Part shown: in pieces, positions 1 to 7,857 of the stretch
Position numbering within the stretch: the first letter of the stretch is position 1
Layout of the letters: each line of letters starts with the position of its first letter
Source: an uncultured Phaeodactylibacter sp.
Lineage (GTDB): Bacteria; Bacteroidota; Bacteroidia; Chitinophagales; Saprospiraceae
Reading direction: 5' to 3'
DNA length: 15,667 nt
Assembly (NCBI GenBank): GCA_913062745.1
Contig: CAJXXJ010000017.1
Location: 1 to 15,667 of the forward strand
Position numbers and translations under genes: made by a program
Notes under the pieces: generated by a model
What the model saw: only the letters and a program-made list of their open reading frames with translations
What the model was told of the DNA's origin: nothing
The model's database searches: none

Positions 1-702
1 GACGGCATAGCAGAGATTACTGAAAAAGATGATGAGGACAATTATATCATTCTCGTAGAGGACCCAATGCACGGCACTTCAGTAGCGGTTATTATCACGA
101 GCGGAGAGAATGAACTGCCTTACGGCGAAAACTTTAGTGCAAACCCCATCCTGACCCGCTCCGAGTGGAATGACGTAAATTTTAATAAAATGATCGATCC
201 CGATGAAGTGGAAACCCAGGGTGCTCTGCTGGGCGACCTCTGGCGGCTGTCAGGTAGTACTTGGGAGTTATTGGTCAGGCAGGAAGATCAGTTCCGCAGG
301 AGGGGGGCAGTAGGCATTGCTTCCGGCAGCCGCAATTACCTGCTGGGGGGAGATGACGGAATGTCCGGCTCGCCGGCAGCGACCATCTACTTCAGCAGCA
401 GCGGCAGTCCGGTCAATGTAGTGGATGAGATAGAAGGGCTCGGCTCTTCCTTCGGCATTCTTTTTCCCATCGGGCAAACGCTCTACTACGGTGGTGGTGA
501 AGATGCTGCGGGCAACCTGCTCAGCTTAAACCTGAAAAAACTGATGCTGCCTTCCACACTGGTGAACGCTACCGGCTGCGGCCTGAATACCCTGAGTGCT
601 GGTGTAGGCCTAAGCGTAGATGACCGAAAAGGGTTCATCGGCATCGGCCGTGTGGAAGATGGCCTGACCAATGAATTCTGGATGTACGTGCCGGTGGATT
701 AA
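1..702 (+). CDS. Kelch-like beta-propeller protein, 3' end (5' truncated)
   Basis: The reading frame is open from the first base, so the gene begins outside the window and 233 codons are visible. An internal ATG at 67 is not needed as a start. The visible protein has repeated blocks typical of kelch propellers: a 'GDLWRLSGSTWELL' segment followed by 'NYLLGGDDG', and near the end 'KGFIGIGRVEDG...NEFWMYVP', the usual Bacteroidota kelch closing blade. No enzymatic motif and no C-terminal sorting domain is seen; the protein ends 'YVPVD'. The next gene starts 48 nt downstream on the same strand, so it may be the first visible member of the WD40/CHAT/ATPase cluster. Propellers of this sort normally bind proteins or glycans, but the ligand cannot be inferred. 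The kelch call rests on blade pattern only and could be another propeller class. Confidence 0.6.
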   Translation, partial: DGIAEITEKDDEDNYIILVEDPMHGTSVAVIITSGENELPYGENFSANPILTRSEWNDVNFNKMIDPDEVETQGALLGDLWRLSGSTWELLVRQEDQFRRRGAVGIASGSRNYLLGGDDGMSGSPAATIYFSSSGSPVNVVDEIEGLGSSFGILFPIGQTLYYGGGEDAAGNLLSLNLKKLMLPSTLVNATGCGLNTLSAGVGLSVDDRKGFIGIGRVEDGLTNEFWMYVPVD

Positions 703-750
703 GCTGGCTTTTTGCCGGCAACGGCACTCAAACACCACTAAACCCATACT

Positions 751-1644
751 ATGAAACCACTATTCGTAACCCTTTTTATCCTGGTCGCCCTGACTTTTGC
801 CTTCGGTCAGGGCCGGCAAATTGAAGACCGTCGGACACTGCTGTTTCCGGTCTCGCTTGATATCACCCAAAATGGCGAATATATCCCGGAGATGCCGGCG
901 GCTGCATCCATGCTGAAAAGCCTGTACATTGAAGTCGACAACGCGGACCTCACGGTACACTACGAGCTGAAAAAATACAACGGCTTATACGCAATAGAGC
1001 TGCTCGGCTTCCAGACAGCGAATGGGCTGCAGCGCATTCCCGTAGAAAGGATAGAAGGCGTACTGGGGGAAGGAATTTCCGGCAAGGGCCCCCTGAGCCA
1101 CTCTTTCCAAATCATCAACAGCGCCGATAACAGCAACATCCGGCAGCTCAGCGGCCCGGTAGTGCTGCAGCTCCGCATCACGCAGTACGATATAGTCCTC
1201 GCGCGCGGGCGGGATACCATCAGCTGTTCCTATGAAATTCAGAAGCTCACCTATCCGGAAAATTATTGGGGAGAGACTATCTTCGGCGGGCTGGGGGCCA
1301 CAAGTATTTTCGTATCTCTGCATTTAGAGCACCGAGCCGACGTCCACTACGGCAACTACCGGGCACAGGAGGCTAAAAGCGATGCAGACCCGATTTATGA
1401 GGATAAGGTGCGCCCCAACCACCGGGGGGCAACGATCACTCGCGCGGCGGGGGCCGTACTTTTAGCCGGCAGCGCGATCTGGGGGCTGCTCCGGCACCGC
1501 AACAACAAAAAGAACCGGGAATTACAGCGTCAGTTGTGCCCTGAGCTACAGTTTCAGCCCCTGCTGGGCCTGCCTTCCAGCTTGCCTTCAGGCTTGCCGG
1601 CTCCGGACGGAACGCTGGGCCTTTCACTCACCTACAACTTCTAG
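751..1644 (+). CDS. Exported protein of unknown function with C-terminal membrane segment
   Basis: A 297-residue protein that I do not recognise as a named family. It begins with a clear signal peptide (residues 1-19, hydrophobic core FVTLFILVALTFAF). Residues 25-170 look like an all-beta extracytoplasmic domain. Two hydrophobic stretches follow, at about 175-191 and, more convincingly, 227-247 (TRAAGAVLLAGSAIWGLL), the latter flanked by basic residues (RHRNNKK). The tail contains a short Leu-Pro-Ser repeat (PSSLPSGLPAP) and ends 'LGLSLTYNF', with a C-terminal Phe as in outer-membrane strands; one strand alone does not make a barrel. The WD40 gene follows after only 2 nt, so the two are almost certainly co-transcribed and perhaps translationally coupled. 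By context it may be an envelope partner of the WD40/CHAT/ATPase system, but that is inference. Confidence 0.8.
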   Translation: MKPLFVTLFILVALTFAFGQGRQIEDRRTLLFPVSLDITQNGEYIPEMPAAASMLKSLYIEVDNADLTVHYELKKYNGLYAIELLGFQTANGLQRIPVERIEGVLGEGISGKGPLSHSFQIINSADNSNIRQLSGPVVLQLRITQYDIVLARGRDTISCSYEIQKLTYPENYWGETIFGGLGATSIFVSLHLEHRADVHYGNYRAQEAKSDADPIYEDKVRPNHRGATITRAAGAVLLAGSAIWGLLRHRNNKKNRELQRQLCPELQFQPLLGLPSSLPSGLPAPDGTLGLSLTYNF

Positions 1645-1646
1645 CT

Positions 1647-3461
1647 ATGCGGGTTATGATTACAACATTTTTGTTTTGGGCAGCCTGGGCTGCCGCCGCT
1701 GCACAATCTGCCGGCCAGGTTGCTACGGCATACCGGGACAATATGTATCTGGGCAACCGGGCAATGGAAGAGCGGGAATTCGAGGAAGCCATCAAGAAAT
1801 TCATCCTGGCCCGTATATCGCCCAATGCCCCTTCTGACGGAAAAGCCGAGCGCAGAATCATCGAGGCACTGGACCTGCGGGTGAGTGAGCTCACTGCAAT
1901 TGCCGACACTATCGCTCAACAGCGGGATCGCCTTAAAGACCTGAATGATAAAATAGAAAAAGAGAAAAAAGAAGCCCTGCAGCAACGGGACACGGCGCGT
2001 ATTGAGCGCAACCGGGCAGACCGCAATTACCGGCTTTTTTACAGCGTCTACGTAGCGGATGCCGCAATGCAGGATTTGCAGAAAGACTCCGCAGAGCTGG
2101 CCCTGAAAAAAGCGTTCCACGCTTATCGTAAACTGGATACCATACAGGTGCCTTCCGCGGTACACCGTGCCTTTAGCGCTGCCGTTTACAAGCGTTACGG
2201 TGAGCTCCTCATCAGCAGCCAAAATGCAGGGATCATCGCCATGGAAATGGCGGAAGACGGGCAGTCCTTCCACGTCATCAGCCGGGATACAAGCGTGCGC
2301 CGCCTGAGATACCAAACTGCCGGAGTATCGGGCATTAAGGATTTGACAGGCCTCGGGCAGTTTACAGAAGAGGTTGGCATAGCGGAAGAAGATATCATAC
2401 TCACAGCGGTGGCCTTGCCGGCTGACAGCGCTTTAATTGTAGGCGGGCGCGGTGCCAGTATCAAACGGGTAGCGGCCGATACAATAACTGCCTTACTGAA
2501 AAAATCCGGCCACGATGGCACTATAGTCCGGGTAAAAGCACTACCGGACGGCCACCTTTTATCTGCCGGGCGGGACGGCAAGGTATTGCTTTGGAGCCCG
2601 GAAGGGGAAGAGGTATGCACCATAGTGGAAGACGCGGCACCCATAGCCGACCTGCAGCTATCTGAGGATGGCAGCAGTGTGCTGATCCGCACCATGCGCA
2701 GCCTGTATCACTGGAAGCCCGGTGGAGGTGCGGACAAAGCCCGGCGGCTGGATGATGCCGGAGATGAGCTGGTTATTGCCGCCGTGTTGTCGGCCGATGG
2801 AGCACAAATACTCAGCAGCTATTCGGACGGACAGGTAATGCTTTGGGGTCAAAATGGCTTGCTGAAAGCCTTCCGGGAGGAGTACCCTGCCTTCGTCGTA
2901 GCCTTCACTTCTGCTGGAGCCGAATTGCTGGTAGCCCTGCAAAACGGAGATATAATTCGGTACACCCATCAGGGGGGCAGCAGTTGGATACGGAAGGAGC
3001 TCTACGCTCATCCCGGCGTAAACCGGCTGATACAGGGTAAAGGGCAAAGCAGCTTCCTGTCCATTGGCAGTGGGAATGACGCCATTTTATACCTGCCGCA
3101 GGATAAGGTGATTCGGCTAAGCGGGCATCAGGGGCCGGTCCTTTCTGCTGCGTTTTCGCCCCGCCCGGAAGACCAGGCAGTGGTGTCGGCCTCAATGGAT
3201 CATACGCTCAAAATGTGGTCGGCAAAAGGTGTGCTGCTCATGGATATTGATTTGGGTGCACCCGTAACCGACGTGATGTTTACCCCGGACGGGCATTACA
3301 TTCTGGCGGGCACTTCCCGGGGTACAGTCCATACGCTGCCGTCTCCCCTGTATGTGAGAGCGCAACTGCAACAGGCACAGGCCTCCGGCAGTGGTTTTGA
3401 TACGGCCGCTGTAGCGGAACAGCTGGGCCGGGAAATCGATCAATTACTGGGAAAAGAATGA
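1647..3461 (+). CDS. Exported WD40-repeat propeller protein with N-terminal coiled coil
   Basis: A 604-residue protein with a signal peptide (residues 1-19, Ala-rich and ending AAAAAQ). Residues 30-60 form a TPR-like helical hairpin (EEREFEEAIKKFILARIS). A charged coiled coil follows at about 77-128. A helical segment at 130-185 resembles the linker that precedes WD40 repeats in fused STAND proteins. A seven-or-so-blade propeller fills about 190-570. The clearest repeats are 288-317 (GHDGTIVRVKALPDG...AGRDGKVLLW) and 493-525 (GHQGPVLSAAFSP...SMDHTLKMW). No catalytic motif is visible. The gene sits 2 nt after the exported 297-residue gene and 4 nt before the CHAT gene. It probably serves as the sensor or scaffold of the system, placed outside the inner membrane by its signal peptide. 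The blade count is approximate. Confidence 0.88.
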   Translation: MRVMITTFLFWAAWAAAAAQSAGQVATAYRDNMYLGNRAMEEREFEEAIKKFILARISPNAPSDGKAERRIIEALDLRVSELTAIADTIAQQRDRLKDLNDKIEKEKKEALQQRDTARIERNRADRNYRLFYSVYVADAAMQDLQKDSAELALKKAFHAYRKLDTIQVPSAVHRAFSAAVYKRYGELLISSQNAGIIAMEMAEDGQSFHVISRDTSVRRLRYQTAGVSGIKDLTGLGQFTEEVGIAEEDIILTAVALPADSALIVGGRGASIKRVAADTITALLKKSGHDGTIVRVKALPDGHLLSAGRDGKVLLWSPEGEEVCTIVEDAAPIADLQLSEDGSSVLIRTMRSLYHWKPGGGADKARRLDDAGDELVIAAVLSADGAQILSSYSDGQVMLWGQNGLLKAFREEYPAFVVAFTSAGAELLVALQNGDIIRYTHQGGSSWIRKELYAHPGVNRLIQGKGQSSFLSIGSGNDAILYLPQDKVIRLSGHQGPVLSAAFSPRPEDQAVVSASMDHTLKMWSAKGVLLMDIDLGAPVTDVMFTPDGHYILAGTSRGTVHTLPSPLYVRAQLQQAQASGSGFDTAAVAEQLGREIDQLLGKE

Positions 3462-3465
3462 CGAA

Positions 3466-5214
3466 ATGGGGAATCGAGTATTTTTAGTTTTTGCAAACGA
3501 TGAGGATAATCCGCTCGGAACGCTGCGGGAGGAAGACGAAAAGCTGTACGAGCTGTTTGCTGAACGAGAGCGGCAGAAGCACCTGGCCATCTTCCGGGAT
3601 TCGTCTGTCCGTACGGAGACGCTGGGGCATTATCTGGAATTTTTCAGGGATGAAATTATCCTGTTTCACTACAGCGGGCACGCCGGCAGCGATCAGTTGA
3701 GGTTGGCGGACTTCAATGCGCATATCGAAACCATCAATGAGTACCTGGCGCAATGCCCCAATTTGAGGTTGGTTGTGCTGAACGGCTGCTCCACCGCCGG
3801 CGAAGTGGAGCAACTGGTCAATCTAAAATCCAAACCAGCGGTCGTCTTCACAAGTGCTCCGGTGGGTGACCGGGAAGCCACTGTATTCAGCAAAACCTTT
3901 TACAAGTACCTCTGTAGTCAGAGTGCTACCGTGGAGGAGGCATTCGATCAAGCCATCAGGCAGGTTCGGCTGGCCCACAACCACATCAGTGTAGTACGCA
4001 GCCTCGATTTGCTTTACGCGGAGGCAGAAAAGGGGAATACGACTCCCTGGGGGCTGTTGCCCGGCAACTCCTCCGTGCTGCACTGGAGGCTTCCCAACCG
4101 GAGCGGATACACAGAGGCGAACGCCTCATTTCAGAGCAACAGCATACTGATCCCCAAGCTACTTCAGGCCTTTTCGGATTATTACCCCAAGGCGCGGGAA
4201 GTGCTCCGCAAAGGAAAAGCCGCGAGCAGAAGCGATACAGCAGAAGCTGTTTTGGAGCCGCTCCCTTTGCCATTAAGCGAACAGCTGAGGGTACTCATGG
4301 CACGGCCGCAGCAAGGCTCTGAGAATACCTTCTTTATTGATCAGAACCCGGACCGTATAAAGCAAATCGCAATTGCGTACCGCACCCTCATGGAGCTTGC
4401 CGTATTCATCTTCCTGGCAGAATGCTGGGACTTGTACCTGGCCAGGCAAAACGCAGCCCGTGCGCTGAGCAACGGCTTTGCTGAGCCATTGAAGGCGTTT
4501 TTTCGGGCAGGTGTGGAAGAAAGGGATGAATTTGATATGCCGGCACTTGCAGAATCCCTGCGGGAACTGCTCCGGCGAAATCAGGCGGTCCTGTTCTGCA
4601 AAGAGATGGAGTCTCTGCCGCGGTTTGATCAGCCCGATACCGATTTCGGTGCTTCCGTAGGTTACCTCAATCAATGGACGGACAGAAAGATCCGCAGCCT
4701 GAGCGATGAAGAATGGCCATCGGTTTGCCAACAAGCGGAGAAAGCACTGGCAGATTTCTACGCTGGCTTCAATTTCCTGGCCCACTACAAGCTACGCTCT
4801 GTACGGGATATAGAGACGCATCACTACCGGCATCAGGCAAAAACGCGGTACAGCCATAAAGTCGTAAAGCTGATTCAGAAGTTCCACCATGAGCTGGATG
4901 ACGTAACGGAAGAGCGGCAGGCACCGATGTACACTTTTTCCGTATGCCTGTACCGGGAAGATACGGACGGCTATCTGAACCTCTCTCCGTTTGTCATCGA
5001 CCAGAATGCGTTCAGTGAGGATAAGACGCTGGCCAAACTTCATCACTTCATGTTTTACGACCGGTATCTGGATAGCTTCACCTTCCGCCATGTGTATAAG
5101 CGCCATGATGCTCCGTTGAATACGGCCCGCGACCGTGAAACCTACCAGGTCATACAGGAACAGTTCGATGCCTTTGCCCACCTTGTTTTCAAGAAAAACA
5201 TCAAAGACCTATGA
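3466..5214 (+). CDS. CHAT-domain caspase-like protease
   Basis: A 582-residue protein whose first ~200 residues are a CHAT domain, a member of the caspase/separase-like cysteine protease clan. The catalytic His is in FHYSGHAG (His72; His68 is nearby) and the catalytic Cys is in VVLNGCSTAGE (Cys108). The next conserved CHAT segments follow: VVFTSAPVGDREATVFSKTFY at about 126-146 (quoted in part: SAPVGDREATVFSKTFY) and the closing NTTPWGLLPG at 191-200. Both catalytic residues are present, so it is probably active. Residues 210-582 are mostly helical with no family I recognise; 300-325 is hydrophobic but contains charges, so a membrane helix is doubtful. No signal peptide is present, so it is cytoplasmic. 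It starts 4 nt after the WD40 gene and its stop overlaps the ATPase start (ATGA), indicating coupled expression. It is the probable effector of the operon; its substrate is unknown. Confidence 0.9.
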   Translation: MGNRVFLVFANDEDNPLGTLREEDEKLYELFAERERQKHLAIFRDSSVRTETLGHYLEFFRDEIILFHYSGHAGSDQLRLADFNAHIETINEYLAQCPNLRLVVLNGCSTAGEVEQLVNLKSKPAVVFTSAPVGDREATVFSKTFYKYLCSQSATVEEAFDQAIRQVRLAHNHISVVRSLDLLYAEAEKGNTTPWGLLPGNSSVLHWRLPNRSGYTEANASFQSNSILIPKLLQAFSDYYPKAREVLRKGKAASRSDTAEAVLEPLPLPLSEQLRVLMARPQQGSENTFFIDQNPDRIKQIAIAYRTLMELAVFIFLAECWDLYLARQNAARALSNGFAEPLKAFFRAGVEERDEFDMPALAESLRELLRRNQAVLFCKEMESLPRFDQPDTDFGASVGYLNQWTDRKIRSLSDEEWPSVCQQAEKALADFYAGFNFLAHYKLRSVRDIETHHYRHQAKTRYSHKVVKLIQKFHHELDDVTEERQAPMYTFSVCLYREDTDGYLNLSPFVIDQNAFSEDKTLAKLHHFMFYDRYLDSFTFRHVYKRHDAPLNTARDRETYQVIQEQFDAFAHLVFKKNIKDL

Positions 5215-7181
5215 AAAGCCCGTTCAAATTTCTGGATTCCTTTACGCTGCGGGACAAAGATGCCTTTTTTGGCCGGGAAGCAGAGACCAACCGCTTGTAC
5301 CAGATGGTATTCGAATCTCCGGTTCAGCTTATCTACGGGCTGAGTGGCACCGGTAAAACCAGCCTGATTCAGTGCGGCCTGGCCAGTAAATTTGACGGGC
5401 CTGACTGGTTCCCGTTTTTCATCCGCAGAGGAGACGACATCAACGCCGCTTTGCACGAAAGCCTCAATAGTTACCTGCCGGAAGAACGGCAGCGGGCCAT
5501 GAGCCTGCCTGATAAGGTCAGCGAATTATTCAGAGACTACCTAAGCCCGGTATACCTGATTTTTGATCAGCTGGAAGAGCTGTACATCCTTGGGGATAGT
5601 GAAGAACAGCGGCAGTTTGCAAAGAGCCTGCGGGAGCTGCTTGACGCAGAGCTGCCGTGCCGGGTCATGCTGGTCATGCGGGAGGAGTACCTCGGTTATC
5701 TTTACGAGTTGGAGCAGCACATCCCGTACCTGTTCGACTTCCGCCTGCGCGTAGAGCCTATGAACCGGCAAAACCTGATGCATGTGATGGGGGCTTCCTT
5801 TGAACAATTCAATATCGGGCTGGAGCCCCCGAAAGAGAAACGGCTGGAAGAAATGCTGCGGAATATCTCGGGAGAGAAATCCGGGGTGCAGCTCCCCTAC
5901 CTGCAAGTCTATCTTGATTTGCTTTACCGGGAGTGCTACGCAGAAACCTATCCGGATCAGGTGCCGGAAAGCCCTTTGCCCCCTCTGACGTTTCGGCATT
6001 CGGACATCGAACGTGCAGGAAGCATAGAGAATGTGCTGGAACGCTTTGTGCAGGAGCAGGAATCCGCATTGCAGTATAAACTCACGCAACAATTTGAAGG
6101 CTTGCCTGATGATGCGGTACGCAGGACCCTCGATGCCCTCGTGACCCGGGAAGGCACCAAACGGCCCGTCCACTTTCATCGGGAAGGGGAGCTCCTGCTG
6201 CCGGAAGCGGCTTTCTGCGAGCTCACCCCATTCCTGACTAAAGAAGCCCGCTCCTTTCTGCTGGAAGAATTGGAAAGGCGCCGCATCCTGCGCGCTGCCG
6301 GGGAGGTGGCCGAACTTGCACACGACAGCATCGCCGCCATCATTGACCAGAACCGGACAGAACAGCAACGGCAGATCAACCAAATCTACCGCCGGCTAAA
6401 ACACAGCTTTGAAGAGTACAAAGACAATGAAGTCTTCCTCACCGAGCGGCAGCTGAATGTGCTGGAAGAATATCTGCCTTTGCTGACCCTTGATGCCGAA
6501 GTCGAACAGTTTATCGCAGCGAGCCATGAGGAAGTCGCCCGCCTCCGCCAAGAAGCAGAAGAGAAAAAGCGTGCCCGGCTGCGCAAAAGGCTTTTTCCGC
6601 TCATAGTGAGCCTGGCTGTAGTGGCCATCCTGCTCAGTTTTTATGCCTTTGACCAAAAAGGCGAGGCAGAGCGGGCGCAAAGAGAACTGACCAGGCAGAC
6701 CATACAGTTTGACCTGAAAAGCAGCCAGTCCCTGGCAGAAGGCGGCAACTACAACGCTGCCAAAGCACGGCTGAGCGAAGCACTAAAAGTGATCAAAGGC
6801 AATGAGCTCGGCAATGAATACCTCGACACGCTCGAATTCATCAGTCAGCAGCTCAAAGCCTTCGATGAAGTTGCCGAACTGGTGCAAAATGCCGATGACC
6901 TGGTTAAGAAGGATACAACCGACCTGACCGATACACTCAAACTGCCTGCCTTGAAAAACTACGAAAAAGCCCTGAGCATAGTCGTAGACTCCGTCACCAA
7001 CCTCAAGAAGGAGAATCTGTTGGCAGGGCTCAAAAAAGATGCGGAAATCTGGTACGACCGGGCTCAAAATTATGCAGAATTCGACAGCCCGGAGCTGGCC
7101 AGGCAAGCGTTGCAGTACGCCAGGCGCCTTGACCCCACCCGGGTGGACCGGATTACCGCCCTGGAGCAAATGCTGAAGTAG
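5211..7181 (+). CDS. nSTAND1-type AAA ATPase with a transmembrane helix
   Basis: A 656-residue STAND ATPase, the NLR-like class that oligomerises on ligand sensing. The N-terminus FKFLDSFTLRDKDAFFGRE is the nSTAND1 entry motif. Walker A is GLSGTGKTS (43-51) and Walker B is VYLIFDQLEE (Asp119, Glu122/123), with the DQLEE form typical of nSTAND1. A sensor-like REEY lies at 157-160. A winged-helix region runs to about 380, with 'AELAHDSIA' at 367-375. A basic coiled coil (440-460) precedes one transmembrane helix (461-480, LFPLIVSLAVVAILLSFYAF). Residues 481-656 are TPR-like helices (GGNYNAAKARLSEALKVI and NYEKALSIVVDS). The positive-inside rule puts the ATPase in the cytoplasm and this tail in the periplasm. 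The usual C-terminal WD40 repeats are absent; a separate WD40 gene lies two genes upstream. It overlaps the CHAT gene by 4 nt and is likely the last gene of the operon. Confidence 0.92.
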   Translation: MKSPFKFLDSFTLRDKDAFFGREAETNRLYQMVFESPVQLIYGLSGTGKTSLIQCGLASKFDGPDWFPFFIRRGDDINAALHESLNSYLPEERQRAMSLPDKVSELFRDYLSPVYLIFDQLEELYILGDSEEQRQFAKSLRELLDAELPCRVMLVMREEYLGYLYELEQHIPYLFDFRLRVEPMNRQNLMHVMGASFEQFNIGLEPPKEKRLEEMLRNISGEKSGVQLPYLQVYLDLLYRECYAETYPDQVPESPLPPLTFRHSDIERAGSIENVLERFVQEQESALQYKLTQQFEGLPDDAVRRTLDALVTREGTKRPVHFHREGELLLPEAAFCELTPFLTKEARSFLLEELERRRILRAAGEVAELAHDSIAAIIDQNRTEQQRQINQIYRRLKHSFEEYKDNEVFLTERQLNVLEEYLPLLTLDAEVEQFIAASHEEVARLRQEAEEKKRARLRKRLFPLIVSLAVVAILLSFYAFDQKGEAERAQRELTRQTIQFDLKSSQSLAEGGNYNAAKARLSEALKVIKGNELGNEYLDTLEFISQQLKAFDEVAELVQNADDLVKKDTTDLTDTLKLPALKNYEKALSIVVDSVTNLKKENLLAGLKKDAEIWYDRAQNYAEFDSPELARQALQYARRLDPTRVDRITALEQMLK

Positions 7182-7238
7182 TTAGCCGGCACGTACTGCC
7201 TGATTCTTGTCAAAACCTGCAAAGCTGTTGCATATTCA

Positions 7239-7269
7239 TTTGCAAAAGCCTGATTTCGCCTTATCTTAG
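7239..7269 (+). promoter_or_regulatory. Bacteroidota-type promoter for the GbsR-like regulator
   Basis: A -33 element TTTG (7239-7242) is followed after exactly 19 nt by TATCTTAG (7262-7269), one mismatch from the Bacteroidota -7 consensus TAnnTTTG. The regulator ATG lies 32 nt further on. An inverted repeat, TGCAAA (7218-7223) and TTTGCA (7239-7244), overlaps the -33 element and could be an autoregulatory operator. The assignment is by motif only. Confidence 0.55.
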
Positions 7270-7301
7270 CCCGCCAGCTATTGTTTTTTTAAAGATACGG
7301 C

Positions 7302-7787
7302 ATGACGGAGCGCAAAGAACCCGAAAGCAAGAAAGCACGCATTCAGCGGAAGGTAGAACGAATGGGGGTTTTTTTTGAACAAGCAGGCCTTACCCCCATG
7401 ACTGGCCGCGTCTTTGCCTATCTGTTGCTGGCAGAGCCTCCCCACAAAGACTTCTACGAGATTCAGGAGTTTATGAACGCCAGCAAAAGCTCCATCAGCA
7501 CCGCGCTCAAATTTTTGCAAAACGATGGAGTGGTAGAGTACATTACCTTCAGTGGAGACCGCCGCCGTTACTTCCGTATCAATCCCGACAGGTGGTACGT
7601 CCGGCTCAAGGAACGCTTTCGGCAGTTGACAGAAATGCAGGCCCTCATAGCGAGCGTACTGGAAGAGCGGCAATCCGGGAAATATGATGATTTTAACGCC
7701 GAACTGCACCGCCTGGAGGCCTTTCACGCCTATCTCGCCGATGGTATTGAGCAATTGATCGAAAAGTGGGAACAGGCTAAACCATAA
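7302..7787 (+). CDS. GbsR/MarR-family winged-helix transcriptional regulator
   Basis: A 161-residue DNA-binding protein of the GbsR-like branch of the MarR superfamily. A basic N-terminal helix (ERKEPESKKARIQRKVERMG) leads into a winged helix at about residues 25-95. The recognition helix region SKSSISTALKFLQNDGVVEY (61-80) and the wing GDRRRYFRIN (85-94) are both typical. Residues 95-160 form the helical dimerisation part. Length fits the family. It has its own promoter 120 nt beyond the ATPase gene, so it is probably not part of the CHAT operon. Members of this family in Bacteroidota often sit beside efflux or envelope genes, but here the next gene is an ECF sigma factor 70 nt downstream on the same strand, and the target genes are not evident. 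The effector ligand is unknown. Confidence 0.85.
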   Translation: MTERKEPESKKARIQRKVERMGVFFEQAGLTPMTGRVFAYLLLAEPPHKDFYEIQEFMNASKSSISTALKFLQNDGVVEYITFSGDRRRYFRINPDRWYVRLKERFRQLTEMQALIASVLEERQSGKYDDFNAELHRLEAFHAYLADGIEQLIEKWEQAKP

Positions 7788-7799
7788 TTTTTTTACCTT

Positions 7800-7825
7800 G
7801 TTGGTTCTTGGAATGCCGAACTAAC
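7800..7825. promoter_or_regulatory. Inverted repeat upstream of the ECF sigma gene
   Basis: GTTGGTTC (7800-7807) and GAACTAAC (7818-7825) form an 8-bp inverted repeat with one G-T pair around a 10-nt spacer, about 32 nt before the sigma-factor ATG. It could be an operator for the adjacent GbsR-like protein or an RNA hairpin at the end of that gene. A T-run lies before it, not after, so it is not a normal forward terminator. Confidence 0.35.
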
Positions 7826-7857
7826 AGAATTAACCCTTTTCGCCCAAACACCCCGTT

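Noticed and set aside
703..750. Hairpin GCTGGC-TTTTT-GCCGGC after the kelch-like gene
   Set aside because: The stem is only six pairs with one G-T and has no T-tail, so it does not support a terminator that would separate this gene from the cluster.
5541..6383. 280-codon open frame on the minus strand
   Set aside because: It is antisense to the STAND ATPase, which has intact family motifs throughout.
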